Assembly (NCBI RefSeq): GCF_964355755.1
Contig: NC_092672.1
Span: forward strand, 22,194,501 to 22,258,500
DNA length: 64,000 nucleotides
Source of the DNA: Antedon mediterranea
Taxonomy: Eukaryota; Echinodermata; Crinoidea; Comatulida; Antedonidae
Reading direction: 5' to 3'
The notes beneath the pieces were generated by a model. The model did no database searches, was not told where the DNA came from, and was given only the letters and a program-made list of their open reading frames with translations. Position numbers and translations under genes: made by a program. Of this stretch, positions 28,201-43,200 are shown piece by piece (the first letter of the stretch is position 1; every line of letters begins with the position of its first letter).

Positions 28201-31200
28201 AAAATTGCATAGACTACAGACAAATGGACAGACTAAATGTTGGGACAAACAAACTTATTACATGCAATTATTACTTACAAAATAATTTGGGATTTACACT
28301 ACCCATCTGAATATACATACACCTTAATCTGAATACCTTGTCCAACATGATTACAGTGTTTAAACAGCGAATAATACTATGCCTTTGTAGATTCATTTCA
28401 TAACATAGTTTCATTCCATTAAAACTACAATAGTAACATTATCGTATAACCTATATAACCTACCACTTTTTTTAATAGAATAAACCAAATGATATCATCT
28501 CTTTAACTATTTAATACACAATAACATCTACCCGTCTACATATGATAGTGCAACGTGTCAATCACAGCTAAAGACACCCTTGTACACCTTTGTGTCTTAT
28601 TATTCAATGCATTTCAACACAATGCTGCTCAGACACCACCTATATTATTCTACTTGAGTTTGCTAGATCATCATATAAAAGTGCATTATGATGAGATCAG
28701 ATTGTTTTTATATAATTGTACTTTATTAATAATTATAATATTGACAAGCATTCTGATGTTTGTTCATGGTTGTGCAGAGCCATGATAAATACAATTGTCA
28801 CAGCTTGAATAAGGTAACACTAACAGGGAGAAAATTAAATGAAAACCTTCCTCAATAATATTTCTCTGCTCAAATGCTGGATTGTAATGAGTTTTTAATA
28901 TTAAATGTGTCTATATAATTTATTGTTTGTTAAGTAGGTCTTTTAACATAGTGATGTTTAATGTGAAATGATTAAATGTATTCAGAGTGAGATCTGCCAA
29001 TGTAAATTATCTTAATTAAAGTCATTTACATTAAAAACTTTCAATTGTATTTCTATTATATTTTATCAATTTTAAGTGCTGTTCTTAAAATACAATTGCA
29101 GTCTACCAAATCATGGAGCTATAAAGCTCAATGAGACTAAAAACTGTTAACTTTTATGATGTACACAGCCTATTTAATACTTAGTTGAAATGCCATTATT
29201 ATACATTTTTAATCATTGATTTATTTAGAGAAATTAATAAAACTTCACCAGAAGTTTTAGAATGGTCATATCAGTTGTATTTTGATTATTTATACTACTA
29301 TAACAATATATGTTCACATTTTGTAGTAATACACTACCAACATGTATAGATATTTACAATACCCATCTGAATAATTATACTACACCTTAATCTGAATACC
29401 TTATCCAACCTGAATACAGTATTTATACAGCGAATACTGTTTTGTAGTTTCATTCCATAAAACCATAATTTAACATCAAATAAATAGTCATAAAATTAAT
29501 CTTCTTTATTTTAATAGATTCATCTCTTTGTTTTCTTTTGAAAAAGATTTTAATACACAAAAAAAAAACCCCCAAACAAAAACATCTACCCTGTATGTGA
29601 TGATACACATGGGGTCAGATCATTTTTCTATTCGACCTATTCGCTATCCGTCGCTAGGACAGAATAATCTGGATTTTTTTTGTTTTACATTAATCCAAAT
29701 TAATCAACTACCACACTTTATTTCAAAGGATAACATTTTTAGTATAATTATTTTTTTTGTTAAATAGTTGCATAATTTAGTTCCTTGTGATTGTATAAAT
29801 TCATCATCAACTTTTTTTATCTGTATTATTTTTTTTCCATTCCACATTTCATAATTTTGTAAAGTTGTGCACCTACTATTTTTTTTTTAAACGTCAGAGT
29901 TGCGCAACATTTCTTGCGCGCGATTTTATGAATTTAAATGATTGATCATAGATTAAAAACCAAACGTCATTTTGTATTGACACATTTTTAATTTAAGTCA
30001 TATCAAGAGTCAACTTTCTGTAGATTAAAAATGCCATGTTTCACACAAAATTACGCGCACAAGATTTTTTCTTACAACCAACACCTGTACTTACTGTAAC
30101 TAGTAATGTGTATTCTCAGTTTGTGAACTTAATTCTCTTGAATTTTTCATTATAAGCCTTAAAAGAATTGAAAAGTCAATTAAACCATATCTAATTTTAT
30201 TTTAATGACTTACTGATTTTGATTTCAAATGCATTATGGCAACTCATACATGCTGATTGCATTGTTAACCCTCTTTCACATTGACTATTCTTTTTATTGT
30301 ACAAGTTACTAAATGTTTTAGTTTACTTAATTCACTTCCCACAACCTTAATCAATAATCACCTTGACAAATTTCAATATAAATTTACCTCCTGGTTCATC
30401 CTGTTTTTCATCACTGTTTTCCTCCTTGTACTCTATTTGCACAAACATACTTTGCCTATTACTGTATATTATTCTTAATAGTTGTTGTTTACAATAGTGA
30501 TGAAAGCATTAATTTTGAAAATTTCTGTAATTTCGCGTGGAAGTAATCATATTTATCTTAATTTATGTCATGTTCATCCCACCAAAATCTGATGATGAAA
30601 ACAGTTACCATGAAATTAGTACTTATGTAGAAACAAGGCTATATAAAAAAAAGGATAGATTCAGGGTTTAACAAAATATATGACATAATCAATTTTAACC
30701 GGCTGAAAACATCTATTGAAATCCTCCATACATTATGTAGAAGAGCTAACTGACTCTTGGATTATGCTTTATTAGTTGATGCCATTCCAAAAGATTGTAT
30801 AAGTATAATTAAGAATCATAACAACAATATGTCATTATAACAATTAAATAACACATAACACATAACAGCAAAATGTATACTCATGCTTTAAATCAAAAGC
30901 TATTACTTCTCGTGTTTTAAACAAATGGAATGTTGCTCTCAATGCCCAAAACATAAATCTGATAAAGAAGATGAAAAATGGAAAAATATACTAAATTATA
31001 AACCATTACATAAAATTGTTCCAACTAACTTACAGCTGTATTTGGAAATTGAAAAAAATGAATGTTATCAAAATCTGATGATGAAAACAGTTACCATGAA
31101 ATTAGTACTTATGTAGAAACAAGGCTATATAAAAAAAAGGATAGATTCAGGGTTTAACAAAATATATGACATAATCAATTTTAACCGGCTGAAAACATCT

Positions 31201-34200
31201 ATTGAAATCCTCCATACATTATGTAGAAGAGCTAACTGACTCTTGGATTATGCTTTATTAGTTGATGCCATTCCAAAAGATTGTATAAGTATAATTAAGA
31301 ATCATAACAACAATATGTCATTATAACAATTAAATAACACATAACACATAACAGCAAAATGTATACTCATGCTTTAAATCAAAAGCTATTACTTCTCGTG
31401 TTTTAAACAAATGGAATGTTGCTCTCAATGCCCAAAACATAAATCTGATAAAGAAGATGAAAAATGGAAAAATATACTAAATTATAAACCATTACATAAA
31501 ATTGTTCCAACTAACTTACAGCTGTATTTGGAAATTGAAAAAAATGAATGTTATATATGTGTTATTGAAAATTAAAAGCATATGTTCTTTTATATTGTAT
31601 ACATAACAAATTATGGAAAAATATTGATAACATTTTTATAGGAATAGACAATAGCAGAAGTTCATTAAAGTAGGGCCTACCTCTTTAATGCAGGCTCAGA
31701 TTGTCTACAGTATATACATATACAGTTCAATGCTTTAAGTATCTAATACCTTGCAATTGTATATTCTTTTAACAATCATAAATCATACAGGTTTGATAAT
31801 GCATTTTTTCTCATATTGGTATAATTTTCTAACAATTTGAAAAAATAGGTTTTTATCAAGTCAATACTGTATTCAAATTTAGGAACAGCTTAATCACAAA
31901 ATAATGGGATCATTGTGCACTTTGTAATATTAACAATTCATTATAATGATGTATTGATACTTTAACACTTTTTTATTGTATCTTGAACTTTGTTGTTATC
32001 ATTGATACAATAATACATGAATCAAGTGTCAACAATTATAGAGCATTCATATTAACAGTTAATGTTGACTGATATGATTTTACTGTACCTTTCATCTCAT
32101 CCTGAAAATTAAAAAAGTAAATAAAAATTAATAAAATATTAAAAATAATACAAATATAAATAAGGCTGATATTGATGATATTGATTGCAATTTGCCTAAT
32201 GAGGTTTGATGATTAAAATGAGAACTCAACAGGGTAAATTTTCAATACAAGATGTAGGCCTACTGTAAGTAATAATAACCTGTCATTCTTTTAAAATACA
32301 AAATAAATTGGCAAATTGATGGTAAATACCACTTAAAAGAGTTTATATGAAAATATTTGTATGATAAAATTGAATTATTATCATATGCATTTATTATTTT
32401 TAGAATGGAAACACACCTCTGATTGAAGCTGCATTTAAAGGTTTTCATGAAGTCTGCTTGGTCCTTCTCAATAAGGGAGCTGATGTAAATCACCAAAACG
32501 AGGTACTTTCACACATTGTATTTCAAACATTTTTAAATATAGGTGGCCAGTACAATTAAATTAATAATTTATGTTTAGTGTCATTGATACCGGGATTGTA
32601 GGATAATTCAAAGTTAGTACTATTTCAAAATCTAGACTATTAGTATATTTAAATTTGTTTGAAAATGTATACCACAAATATTTGTTGACATGTGCACAAC
32701 AAATAGTTTGTTTATTTTGCTTTGTTATCCTATTTTGTAAAGAAATTAATCAGAGCCTTATCATTAAAGTTTACATTATTTATATATGCATGTGTTTATT
32801 TACATATTTCTTGGTAGCAGAAATGAAGCTCACCTTATTCTGTCATGTATTTCCTCACAGTGGTTTGAATTCAGTACAGTACATTGCATTTCATATGCCA
32901 TTTCTAATGCCTTACTGTACTGTATATTTTTCCCCCTTAGGTCAGAATAGCATATACAGTAGCTTGTTAGGTTGAGTTAATTCATGGAGGTTTGAGCAGG
33001 GTTTTTGGGGTTTGTGCAGTTTAGCAATACCCCTGTGTTATTGATCTTGATCATCAAGTTAGTGAGTGTTTTAATATATTCCTGTCAGTCTTAATGGCAA
33101 TATGCTATATGGTGACAACAATAATAATACATAGCCGGGTCATTCTTCAGTAAGTGTCTAAAATCGTGTCCCGATACTTTGGTGGGATAGAGACTGAAAA
33201 TTCATCATTAAAAAATAAAAATTCTTAACTTAAATCATAATCAACATTATTGTAAATATAATTAATTACATAAAACAAAGATAATTACATTGATATTGTT
33301 AAATTTTATAAAAATGTTTCAGGCAACCCCCTAAAATCCTATGTCCCGATCGTACATCTTCAATTTTATGATCGCCGTATATATTTGATAACAGGACTTT
33401 TGTTATCGAAAATATTGTAAAAAGTTAGTTAATCATGATGTCATGCGATTATATTCTTCGAAATACATCTCTACATACATTAAATCTCAAACTTTAAAGT
33501 TTTTGTTTGGAAAAAGCTTGTCCCGCAGTTTTGTGTCATTTCCGTCACATAATTTAAATGTACCGTCTACAGTTTAATGAACGGCGGTGAAAAAAATTGA
33601 CTGTGCGTTGTAAACATACGAAGCTATTGAAATTAAACTAGCCGCACATCATTTTCAATAAAAGAGGAAAAAAGCTAAAAAAAACGAGGTTTTAGAAAAA
33701 TTACAGCTGCGTACCTTTATTGAATGTCATATTCGAACGGTATAGAACTCATTAAATAATTATAATTTCTGGTTTTTTTCAACTGGAAGTACAAGTTATT
33801 CACGGTATCTAGAAGTATGCAATCCGTCTCCGCTGTCAGACATGCCTACGATGTGATCCTAGGCTGTCCAATGCTAAATACATCATCTCCGTCACGGTCA
33901 GCTCCGTCACATTTCCCAATGTTTCGTTTTGACGGAGATGACGGCCCGTGACGGATATGACTTTTTGTTATTGCCAGGGCCTTTTTTTGTTGTACATTTT
34001 GTTTTGTATATCTTTATTATGTTATTACATTGTATATCTATGTGACTCTGGTCAATAAACATAATCAAATCATATCTTAAAGTCATCTCCGTCACATGAT
34101 TTTTTAGATTCGTCATATCCGTCACGGTTTCATCTCCGTCACATGGATATTTTATCCTTTTAAATCCTAAAATATTTAAGTAATGAACGCAATTATGTGG

Positions 34201-37200
34201 TATATTGAAATATAAACAATAGTCTTCTACTATGTCAATGGATAGTAATATTAGTTCAACAGAATTTTGTAAAACATCAGTGACAGTCTATTTTCTGAAA
34301 ATTATTATTTTTTGGAATATTAAATGGTTTTGAACGTATAACATCATACTTATAAATGTTAAAACAATCATTTTTTGATTAATAGAGACAAAAATAATAT
34401 ATAGTATCAAAGAATTAATAATGGAAATAATTTTATAATTCCTGAACCGTTAATTTTTCTATCTTTGTATATTCCATTAAATGTGACGGAAATGACAGTA
34501 ACATAGAACCATGTATATATAAATACGAATAAAATACGAAATATATAATAAAGATTGCACCAAACATACGCTTGCCATGTAATACATGTTCATTTATCTG
34601 CATAAACTTTTAAAATTTAAAAAATGCAAATTTTAAAATCGATTTTTTATAAACCTGAAATTAGACACTTACTGAAGAAAGACCCAGCCATGTCCTATAT
34701 TGAATCCCAAATTCATAAGTTTTTATGTAGACTTTGACAATATTATTTGCATACAAACCAGCAGCCACTTCCAGACATGAGGCACTTTTGCGCTACCTAA
34801 CAGGTAAAAGGCAACGCAATAGGGGGCGCAATTGCGTTTGCAAAGGAGTTCACAATAACACTGGAAGCTAAGTTTCTCAAAGGTATGACCCCTTTTAGCA
34901 ATGGGCTTAGCATCCAGTGAAGCTAAAATCGTGACATTTTGATGCCGGACATAACTACTAATTTCACCCCATCATTTCCCACACTTGTGTTACCAAGTCC
35001 TCGGTAATATACCTCATAATGCTGCACCTCCCCGTATGGAAATATTTAACAGTGACTTTTATATTCATACAGCAAAAACTGGATAACAAGATATGAAGCA
35101 ACAAACAAAAATTTATATAAAAATATCTTACACAAAGAATGAATAGGTTCACATTAAAAAAAATTGATACACTTTGTGGTGATTGGCCATTGTATTGGTC
35201 TAAGTTTAAAAATGACTTCACAAGCTTTGTTCGATCGCATTTAAAAAATAAATTTTCAATCAACAATTCTGATAATTATTAGAACTGTGCATATACTGGA
35301 CTTATACAAATGCACAGAGTAATTGTTTGTTTTTTATAATCGTCTACCGCCTACTGTCTCATGTAAAACTAGGTTCCTTACTCCAAACATGACTTTGAGT
35401 TAACAACTCATAAACTATTATTTTGTTATTGTTGAAAGAGAAATTGAACTTGAATCACCTGGTTTCCACCTTATACATCCTTGAAACTCATCAAGACACA
35501 GATACAATCACTCATAAATTTATACAATTTATTGTAATACTTTCTATTATTTTGTATATATATTTCTTTTAATGCAAAATCAATCTGCAAATGTTGCATG
35601 GCTCTTATCATCAGACCAGGTACATTGCACCTATTTTTATCTCATATTTCAAACTCATTGTCAACAGTTCTTCAACAAAATTGGCTTCATTGTCTGTAGT
35701 GTTATATTGAATATTGAATATTTTGATTTTAATTATATAATTTTTGATATGAATTGATTTTTTGTAAAATAACATAATATTAAGTACGATCTAGTTTCCT
35801 TAATAAACCTTGTAGTTGAATGTCTCATAAACATCCCATTATTCTTATAATTTTGTTATCAATATTTTGTTCTAACCATCAATTCATTTGTAATATTTAA
35901 AAAAAGCAAATTTAAATTTTTAGTTTAATTTAGTGATTGAAGCATGAAAGTATAAAATAGTGCTGTATGTGAATACAGTGTAATTCAAATGCTTTTGGTT
36001 AATATTTTAACTAATTTCATAAAATTCAAATCATTTTCTTTGCATCTTTTATTCACCACTGATGTAATTGTAATATATGTTATGTTATTAATGCAACTCT
36101 TAATAGGTCAAGGGTCAAATAATAAATATATAATTGTATACTATTTATTTTCACAATGTGGCTAGAGCAACTATCATTTAACAATGTTATTGCTGCCATA
36201 GTTTACTTTAACGTATCTATATTGATGTTCTTTTATATTAGAAAGTAAGTTGCAGATATAATTATAAACTCCTTGGTTGTTTAGGAAATTGTACAATAAC
36301 CACTATAAAATGGTTCCATTTCCAGTTCACAGAGTATTTAAACATTTCATAAGTTAATTACATTTGTTTTAAACATGCTTAAAAAATGTCAATATAAAAT
36401 ACAGTAACTATTAATATCATGATGATGCACAATAACACTGATATGTCTACATCATTCATGATTGTTTTTGTTTATTTGAAATTGGAATTTGCACTATTGC
36501 AGTATAGTAGAAGAAAAGAGAAAGAGTAAAAAATTATAATCATAAAAGATTGCCTTTGTTAAAACCACAAGGGATTTAATAGATTACAGTTATGTATTGT
36601 TAGGGAAATACAGTTTTAGTTCAACAGAAGATTGTACCCCTGGAACTCTTTAAGTAAAAAAAAAAAGGTTAAATATTGGATTCCCATATTGTTGTTTGAG
36701 TAGTGGTTTCCTTGATTACTTTTTTCCCTTAAAAATATTCAGTATGGTTTGTGCACATTATTGTCATCTTTTTTTTCTAGGATGGTAACACAGCCCTGCG
36801 TTCCTGTGCTATGAGTGATCTTACTTACGATGAGCACAGAAACACTATGGTGTTTTTTATAAAGGCTCATGGTAGAGGTATTATTTCAAATAAAAATAAG
36901 GTAAACTATTTGAGTTAAAACAATTAGAATAATAACAATACTTTTATTAAATAAAAATTAAATGATATTCATTTTTCATAAGAGTACTCTTTTTGTAAAT
37001 GTTGGACCTGTTTATTCCATAACATATTTTCATGGTATTTGTAAACCTCCATAGGCCAATTTATACTTTCCTCCTTCCCTGTAAGTTATGACATAATATT
37101 AATAATTAGATTAAATCAGATATATTAATTCCAGGTTATGATCAAAGGTATTACCTTAATGATTAAATGCGTGATAGTGTCTGCTTTTGCAATGATTATA

Positions 37201-40200
37201 ATTAATATTTTTAGAATGAAGTGTTCTTGATAAATGTTGTATAGCTGTACCAAAAATACTTTGTTTCCATCTCAATATTGTTGTTCATAGTGCTAAACTG
37301 ACCATCTAATTTGAATGCATTGAAATTTATACATTCACTTTTATTTATTTGCTTTTACATATTTATTATTTTATTAAATATATCTAATTTGAATGAAATA
37401 CAAATAATAATATTAATTCTACCGTATATCAATCATTGTTTTATTTACATTTTTAGTTTATGAAAAGTAGAAACTTGAGGATTGTCACAGTCATGCCTAT
37501 TGTTTTTATGATGAATTTTGTAATCACTAATTTTATACTTGGATTCTTACATTTTATATCTTTGATTGTCAGAATGGCAAATCTGTTATTGATTTGTACA
37601 TTACAAATGTATGTGGAAAATATGAAGATGTCGAATCCCAAAAGGAAGAAGTAATGAAATTGTTGAAAGGTTTGAAAGTTTAAATACAGTACAAAACAAG
37701 TTTGTTCCACAAAATGCTTTGATAAGTAATCTTGAAAGCAGTGATTATCCATCCCAAATTGAAATAATAATAATGCCTATATCAAACAAATAGAATTTAT
37801 TACAGTTATAATAATAAGAATAATTTCTTTTATGTATTTATATATACATCGTTGATTTTACAGAAAGTAAAATAGATCAATTAATTTCAAAGAACACCAT
37901 CTCAAAAAGAACCCTATCCAATTGCTGATTACCTAGATTGTTTTACTCATTTATTACATTAAACAATACTATTGATGAATTTGGTTAAAAACTGTTTTTT
38001 TTATATTAGTATAAAATTAACAAAAACAGCATTCTTAATCTGTTTCTTGTAGCCTTCTTTGTTATTCTTATTTGTATTGTATTGTATTCTAATCTATAGC
38101 ATATTATAATAAAAAATACAAAATTAAAATACAAAAATACAATTCTCTGATTGTTTATTGAAGGAATTAATGTAAAGCATTGCCTGCCTAAAAGTTACTT
38201 TGCAAAATAAAATGTTTAAAATGTTGATCTTTATCTTATTTCCAATATGGTATGTCTTTTTTTTTATTATAAAAGAGCTTCATCAACTTTATATCATACA
38301 TTCTACTTTCTTTTAGGTGGACCTTTACCAGAAATATATTTCACATCGTCAGGTATGAGTATTCACCCATACCATGTCGTACTTCGTGACATGATTTGAC
38401 ACACTTTAGTGTGTAATAAAGAATGTAGAATTATTTACATTTTTACGCAAAAATTGTTGCTTTAAACTACATTGTCATTATTCAGTCTACAATCCTTTAT
38501 GAGGAATATTTCAGCTCAGAGCTGCAATTTAACCCAGGACTCCAGGATTCATAGGCAAACATGTTACTTGGGAAGCTTGGATGAAATCTGTTTAAACCAT
38601 ATGTACTTTAATATTTAAAATTGCTATAATATATTATCTTTTGAGAATTATTAGAATATCTTTTTTTTGTAGATATAACAACTAAAGATATTTTACATGT
38701 AGCTTACAACATGTCCAATCAGTTTGAAGAACTAGCTGAATGTCTTGGATTCAAACAGGAAGATATTGATTCCTTCCAGGTCAATTCAGTTAACAAAGCA
38801 ACTTCAATGTATAAGATGCTGAACGCCTGGTACAAGACAGTACAAGTTACTGAGTCCAGGCGTTCACAACTTTGTAGAGCTGTCAGGATAGCAGGTCGGC
38901 ATGATTTGGCTGATGAAATTGAAAGTAAGTGACACATTACAGGTTAGGTTACTTCCCTCAAACCTTTAAACTGACTATTCCATAACTTTAAGGGGAAGAT
39001 TTGTTAAGAGACAGCTGCAGTAAAAGTTTTAAAAAATCCAACAACACAATATAATCCTTGATTTTAAAATTAAACATATACAAATTAAGCTAACTAACAA
39101 TATGAGAACAAATTAAACAAATGAATATAGTATACCATATAAGTCCATTTCGCCTGTCTCATGAAGGAAGGGGATTATCAACAATGGATTAACATATATA
39201 CATTATTTTCATTTTAGAACTAATGAGCCTATTTTAATTTTGCAAAAATACTGAATACACAATATGTATACAACATTTTTTATTAATTTCAGATCTAGCT
39301 TTACTGTATTAGTTGTATTTTATTGTTTAAATAATAAAATGTAGAACTGTATGTGCTTAATAAACTGTATAACTAATACTTATTTTATTTCTGAGTAGAA
39401 ATAGACATCCCTTATGCCATATCTGCTCGTGGTAAAGAAGTTGAAAAAGCTTACATTGAAGCATTGAAAGAAGGTCAAGTTGAAGTGAATCTTGGAATGC
39501 TCAAAGTGATTGGTCAGGAAGGTGTGGGCAAAACTTGCCTGATCAATGCCTGTCTTGGAAAGGAGTAAGTATAAGTTAAGCTTATAAATAATGATAATAG
39601 TGTTATAGTATTGTAACATTTTATCTGCCTGGATGAGGTATTTTCAAGTTTGAGCTAATTGGTATCTGGTAATAGTCTGGTATCTTTGGAGGATCAGGAC
39701 TGCCTACCATCGGGTTTCTCCCTTGAAATCTTACCATATCTATCCACCAATCAGCAGTCTCACAGCAGGACTGTTCCATAAATAAAGTGGTGTCAAAGTC
39801 TTAAGGCCCATTTAAACTACAACAATAACGATTGACAATAAATAAATAAGCATGAATGTCTCTTACAAAAACAAAAGAAATTAGAGAAGTTTTTCTAAAA
39901 CTAGTGGATTTATGCTGTTTTTGTTAAAAATAATATTTGTTAAAATCCAATCAAATGACGTCATGCATAATAAAACCAAAAAATCATTGTATTGTCACAA
40001 TATTATTGCTCTTACTAATTATGACGTCATTTTTAATCATTGTATTGTCACAGTATTATTGCTCTTACTAATCATGACGTGATTTTTTTGGACGTGTGAA
40101 AGGAAGCAAAGATGGTTATCCTTTAGTTTTGCATTTTATATATATTTTGTTTTATGTATGACAAATGCATATTTATCTATCATTGATCGTTATCATCCTA

Positions 40201-43200
40201 GTGTAAATGGGCTTTTACATAGAGGTACCAAATTCGCTACAGCGTAAACTTCAGAAAACTTCAATCAGTGTATCTAATAATAAATGTTTTAATATATACA
40301 ATGCTTTTACCTTATATCTACTTTTTAAAATGTTTTTGATTCTAATTAATAGCTTGACCACATTTTTCATAATATTAGGAAAGCTATATCGATTCAAATT
40401 AATTAAATTAAATTTCAGTATATCACCGGGCGGTTTAGAATTAATGTTCTTTGCCTGATGTGTTTATATATGTATATTATATATACTTTATGTATTTGTT
40501 TGTTTAACATGTTCTTTATCTGAAATATTCAAGCAAACATACCAACAAGCAAATTACAATTTTGATAATTTTATTTAAAATGTATTGATATTATTCAATT
40601 TAAAATGTTAAACAACTTGATCTAAATTCATACTTGGATGATCAATAATGTTTTTATTATATTTCAGATTTAACAAAGAGCATTTAATAACAGATGGTAT
40701 TGCTGTGATTAAAACAGTAGAAACAAAGGCTAAAGAACAAAACAACTGGACAGAGGATCTTACAGATGATAGTGGTAAAAATGAATAAATTAAAGTATCA
40801 TCATCATTATCCTCATCAAAGTAGACAAGCAAAATGAAGAGGGATAGATCATAAAGTCAGTCCATTTAAAGTGTGGCATTGTGTTTAATATTAGTGTTCA
40901 TATACTGTAATTCACCAAGTTCAATTTTCAGGAATAAATCATATCATTTCCTTAATAAATCTAATTAATTTAATTAACAATGGCTCTAACAAACTTTTCC
41001 TAAAAAACTAAAATTAATTAAGCAACATTGTAACAAATCCATCACTTAAATATCTCCTTAATATTCAGTAAAATATAAATAGTTATTAGTGAGAAACTGA
41101 AAACTAAATGATAGCACATATTGTTATTAAAGGCGGAACAATTTGTGTATTTTGGAATATAGAGGTTTATGAAACCATTATAATATAACATGAATTGTTT
41201 TTAGGTCACTTTTATTAACAAGGAATTTATAATGTGATACAAACACTTCTAAAAATTCTTTTTGATGATCAGTCTTTTCAAAATGTATAAAGTTTTTGTT
41301 AAATAAATGTTTTTGAGAAAATAAAGTTGAAAGAGTTTCACACCTTGGTATATGGTCAGCCCAAAAATAAGATTTTATTAATACTAATAGGCAATTACAT
41401 AATATAAACTCTTATTCATTTTCAGGAAATCCAATTGAATTGTATAGAAAACTTGCTGAAGAAAATATCAGTAAAACAGTAGAAGATAATAAAGAAGGTG
41501 TAGCAACAGCAAGTAAGCCTCACAGCTCAACTGAAAAGGTATGTACACACTATAACAAAAGGTATGTACACACTATAACATAAGGTGTGTACACACTATA
41601 ACAATAGGTGTGTACACACTATAACAAAAGGTATGTACACACTATAACAAAAGGTGTGTGCACACTATAACAAAAGGTGTGTACACACTATAACAAAAGG
41701 TATGTACACACTATGACAAAAGGTATGTACACACTATAACAAAAGGTGTGTACACACTATAACAAAAGGTATGTACACACTATAACAAAAGGTGTGTACA
41801 CACTATAACAAAAGGTATGTACACACTATAACAAAAGGTGTGTACACATTATAACAAAAGGTATGTACACACTATAACAAAAGGTGTGTACACACTATAA
41901 CAAAAGGTATGTACACACTATAACAAAAGGTGTGTACACACTATAACAAAAGGTATGTACACACTATAACAAAAGGTATGTACACACTATAAGAAAAGGT
42001 GTGTACACACTATAACAAAAGGTATGTACACACTATAACAAAAGGTGTGTACACACTATAACAAAAGGTGTGTACACACTATAACAAAAGGTATGTACAC
42101 ACTATAACAAAAGGTGTGTACACACTATAACAAAAGGTATGTACACACTATAACAAAAGGTATGTACACACTATAACAAAAGGTGTGTACACACTATAAC
42201 AAAAGGTATGTACACACTATAACAAAAGGTATGTACACACTATAACAAAAGGTATGTACACACTATAAGAAAGGTATGTACACACTATAACAAAAGGTAT
42301 GTACACACTATAACAAAAGGTGTGTACACACTATAACAAAAGGTGTGTACACACTATAACAAAAGGTGTGTACACACTATAACAAAAGGTGTGTACACAC
42401 TATAACAAAAGGTATGTACACACTATAACAAAAGGTATGTACACACTATGACAAAAGGTATGTACACACTATAACAAAAGGTGTGTACACATTATAACAA
42501 AAGGTATGTACACACTATAACAAAAGGTATGTACACACTATAACAAAAGGTATGTACACACTATAACAAAAGGTGTGTACACACTATAACAAAAGGTGTG
42601 TACACACTATAACAAAAGGTATGTACACACTATAACAAAAGGTGTGTACACACTATAACAAAAGGTACGCACACACTATAACAAAAGGTGTGTACACACT
42701 ATAACAAAAGGTATGTACACACTATAACAAAAGGTGTGTACACACTATAACAAAAGGTATGTACACACTATAACAAAAGGTATGTACACACTATAAGAAA
42801 GGTATGTACACATTATAACAAAAGGTATGTACACACTATAACAAAAGGTGTGTACACACTATAACAAAAGGTATGTACACACTATAACAAAAGGTGTGTA
42901 CACACTATAACAAAAGGTATGTACACACTATAACAAAAGGTATGTACACACTATAAGAAAGGTATGTACACATTATAACAAAAGGTATGTACACACTATA
43001 ACAAAAGGTGTGTACACATTATAACAAAAGGTATGTACACACTATAACAAAAGGTATGTACACACTATAACAAAATGTATGTACACACTATAAGAAAGGT
43101 ATGTACACATTATAACAAAAGGTGTGTACACACTATAACAAAAGGTATGTACACACTATAACAAAAGGTATGTACACACTGTAAGAAAAGGTATGTACAC

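Noticed and set aside
30925-31116. A 63-codon frame with CSQCPKHKSDKEDEKW
   Set aside because: It lies across the junction of the 486-bp tandem duplication, has no splice context, and no recognised family.
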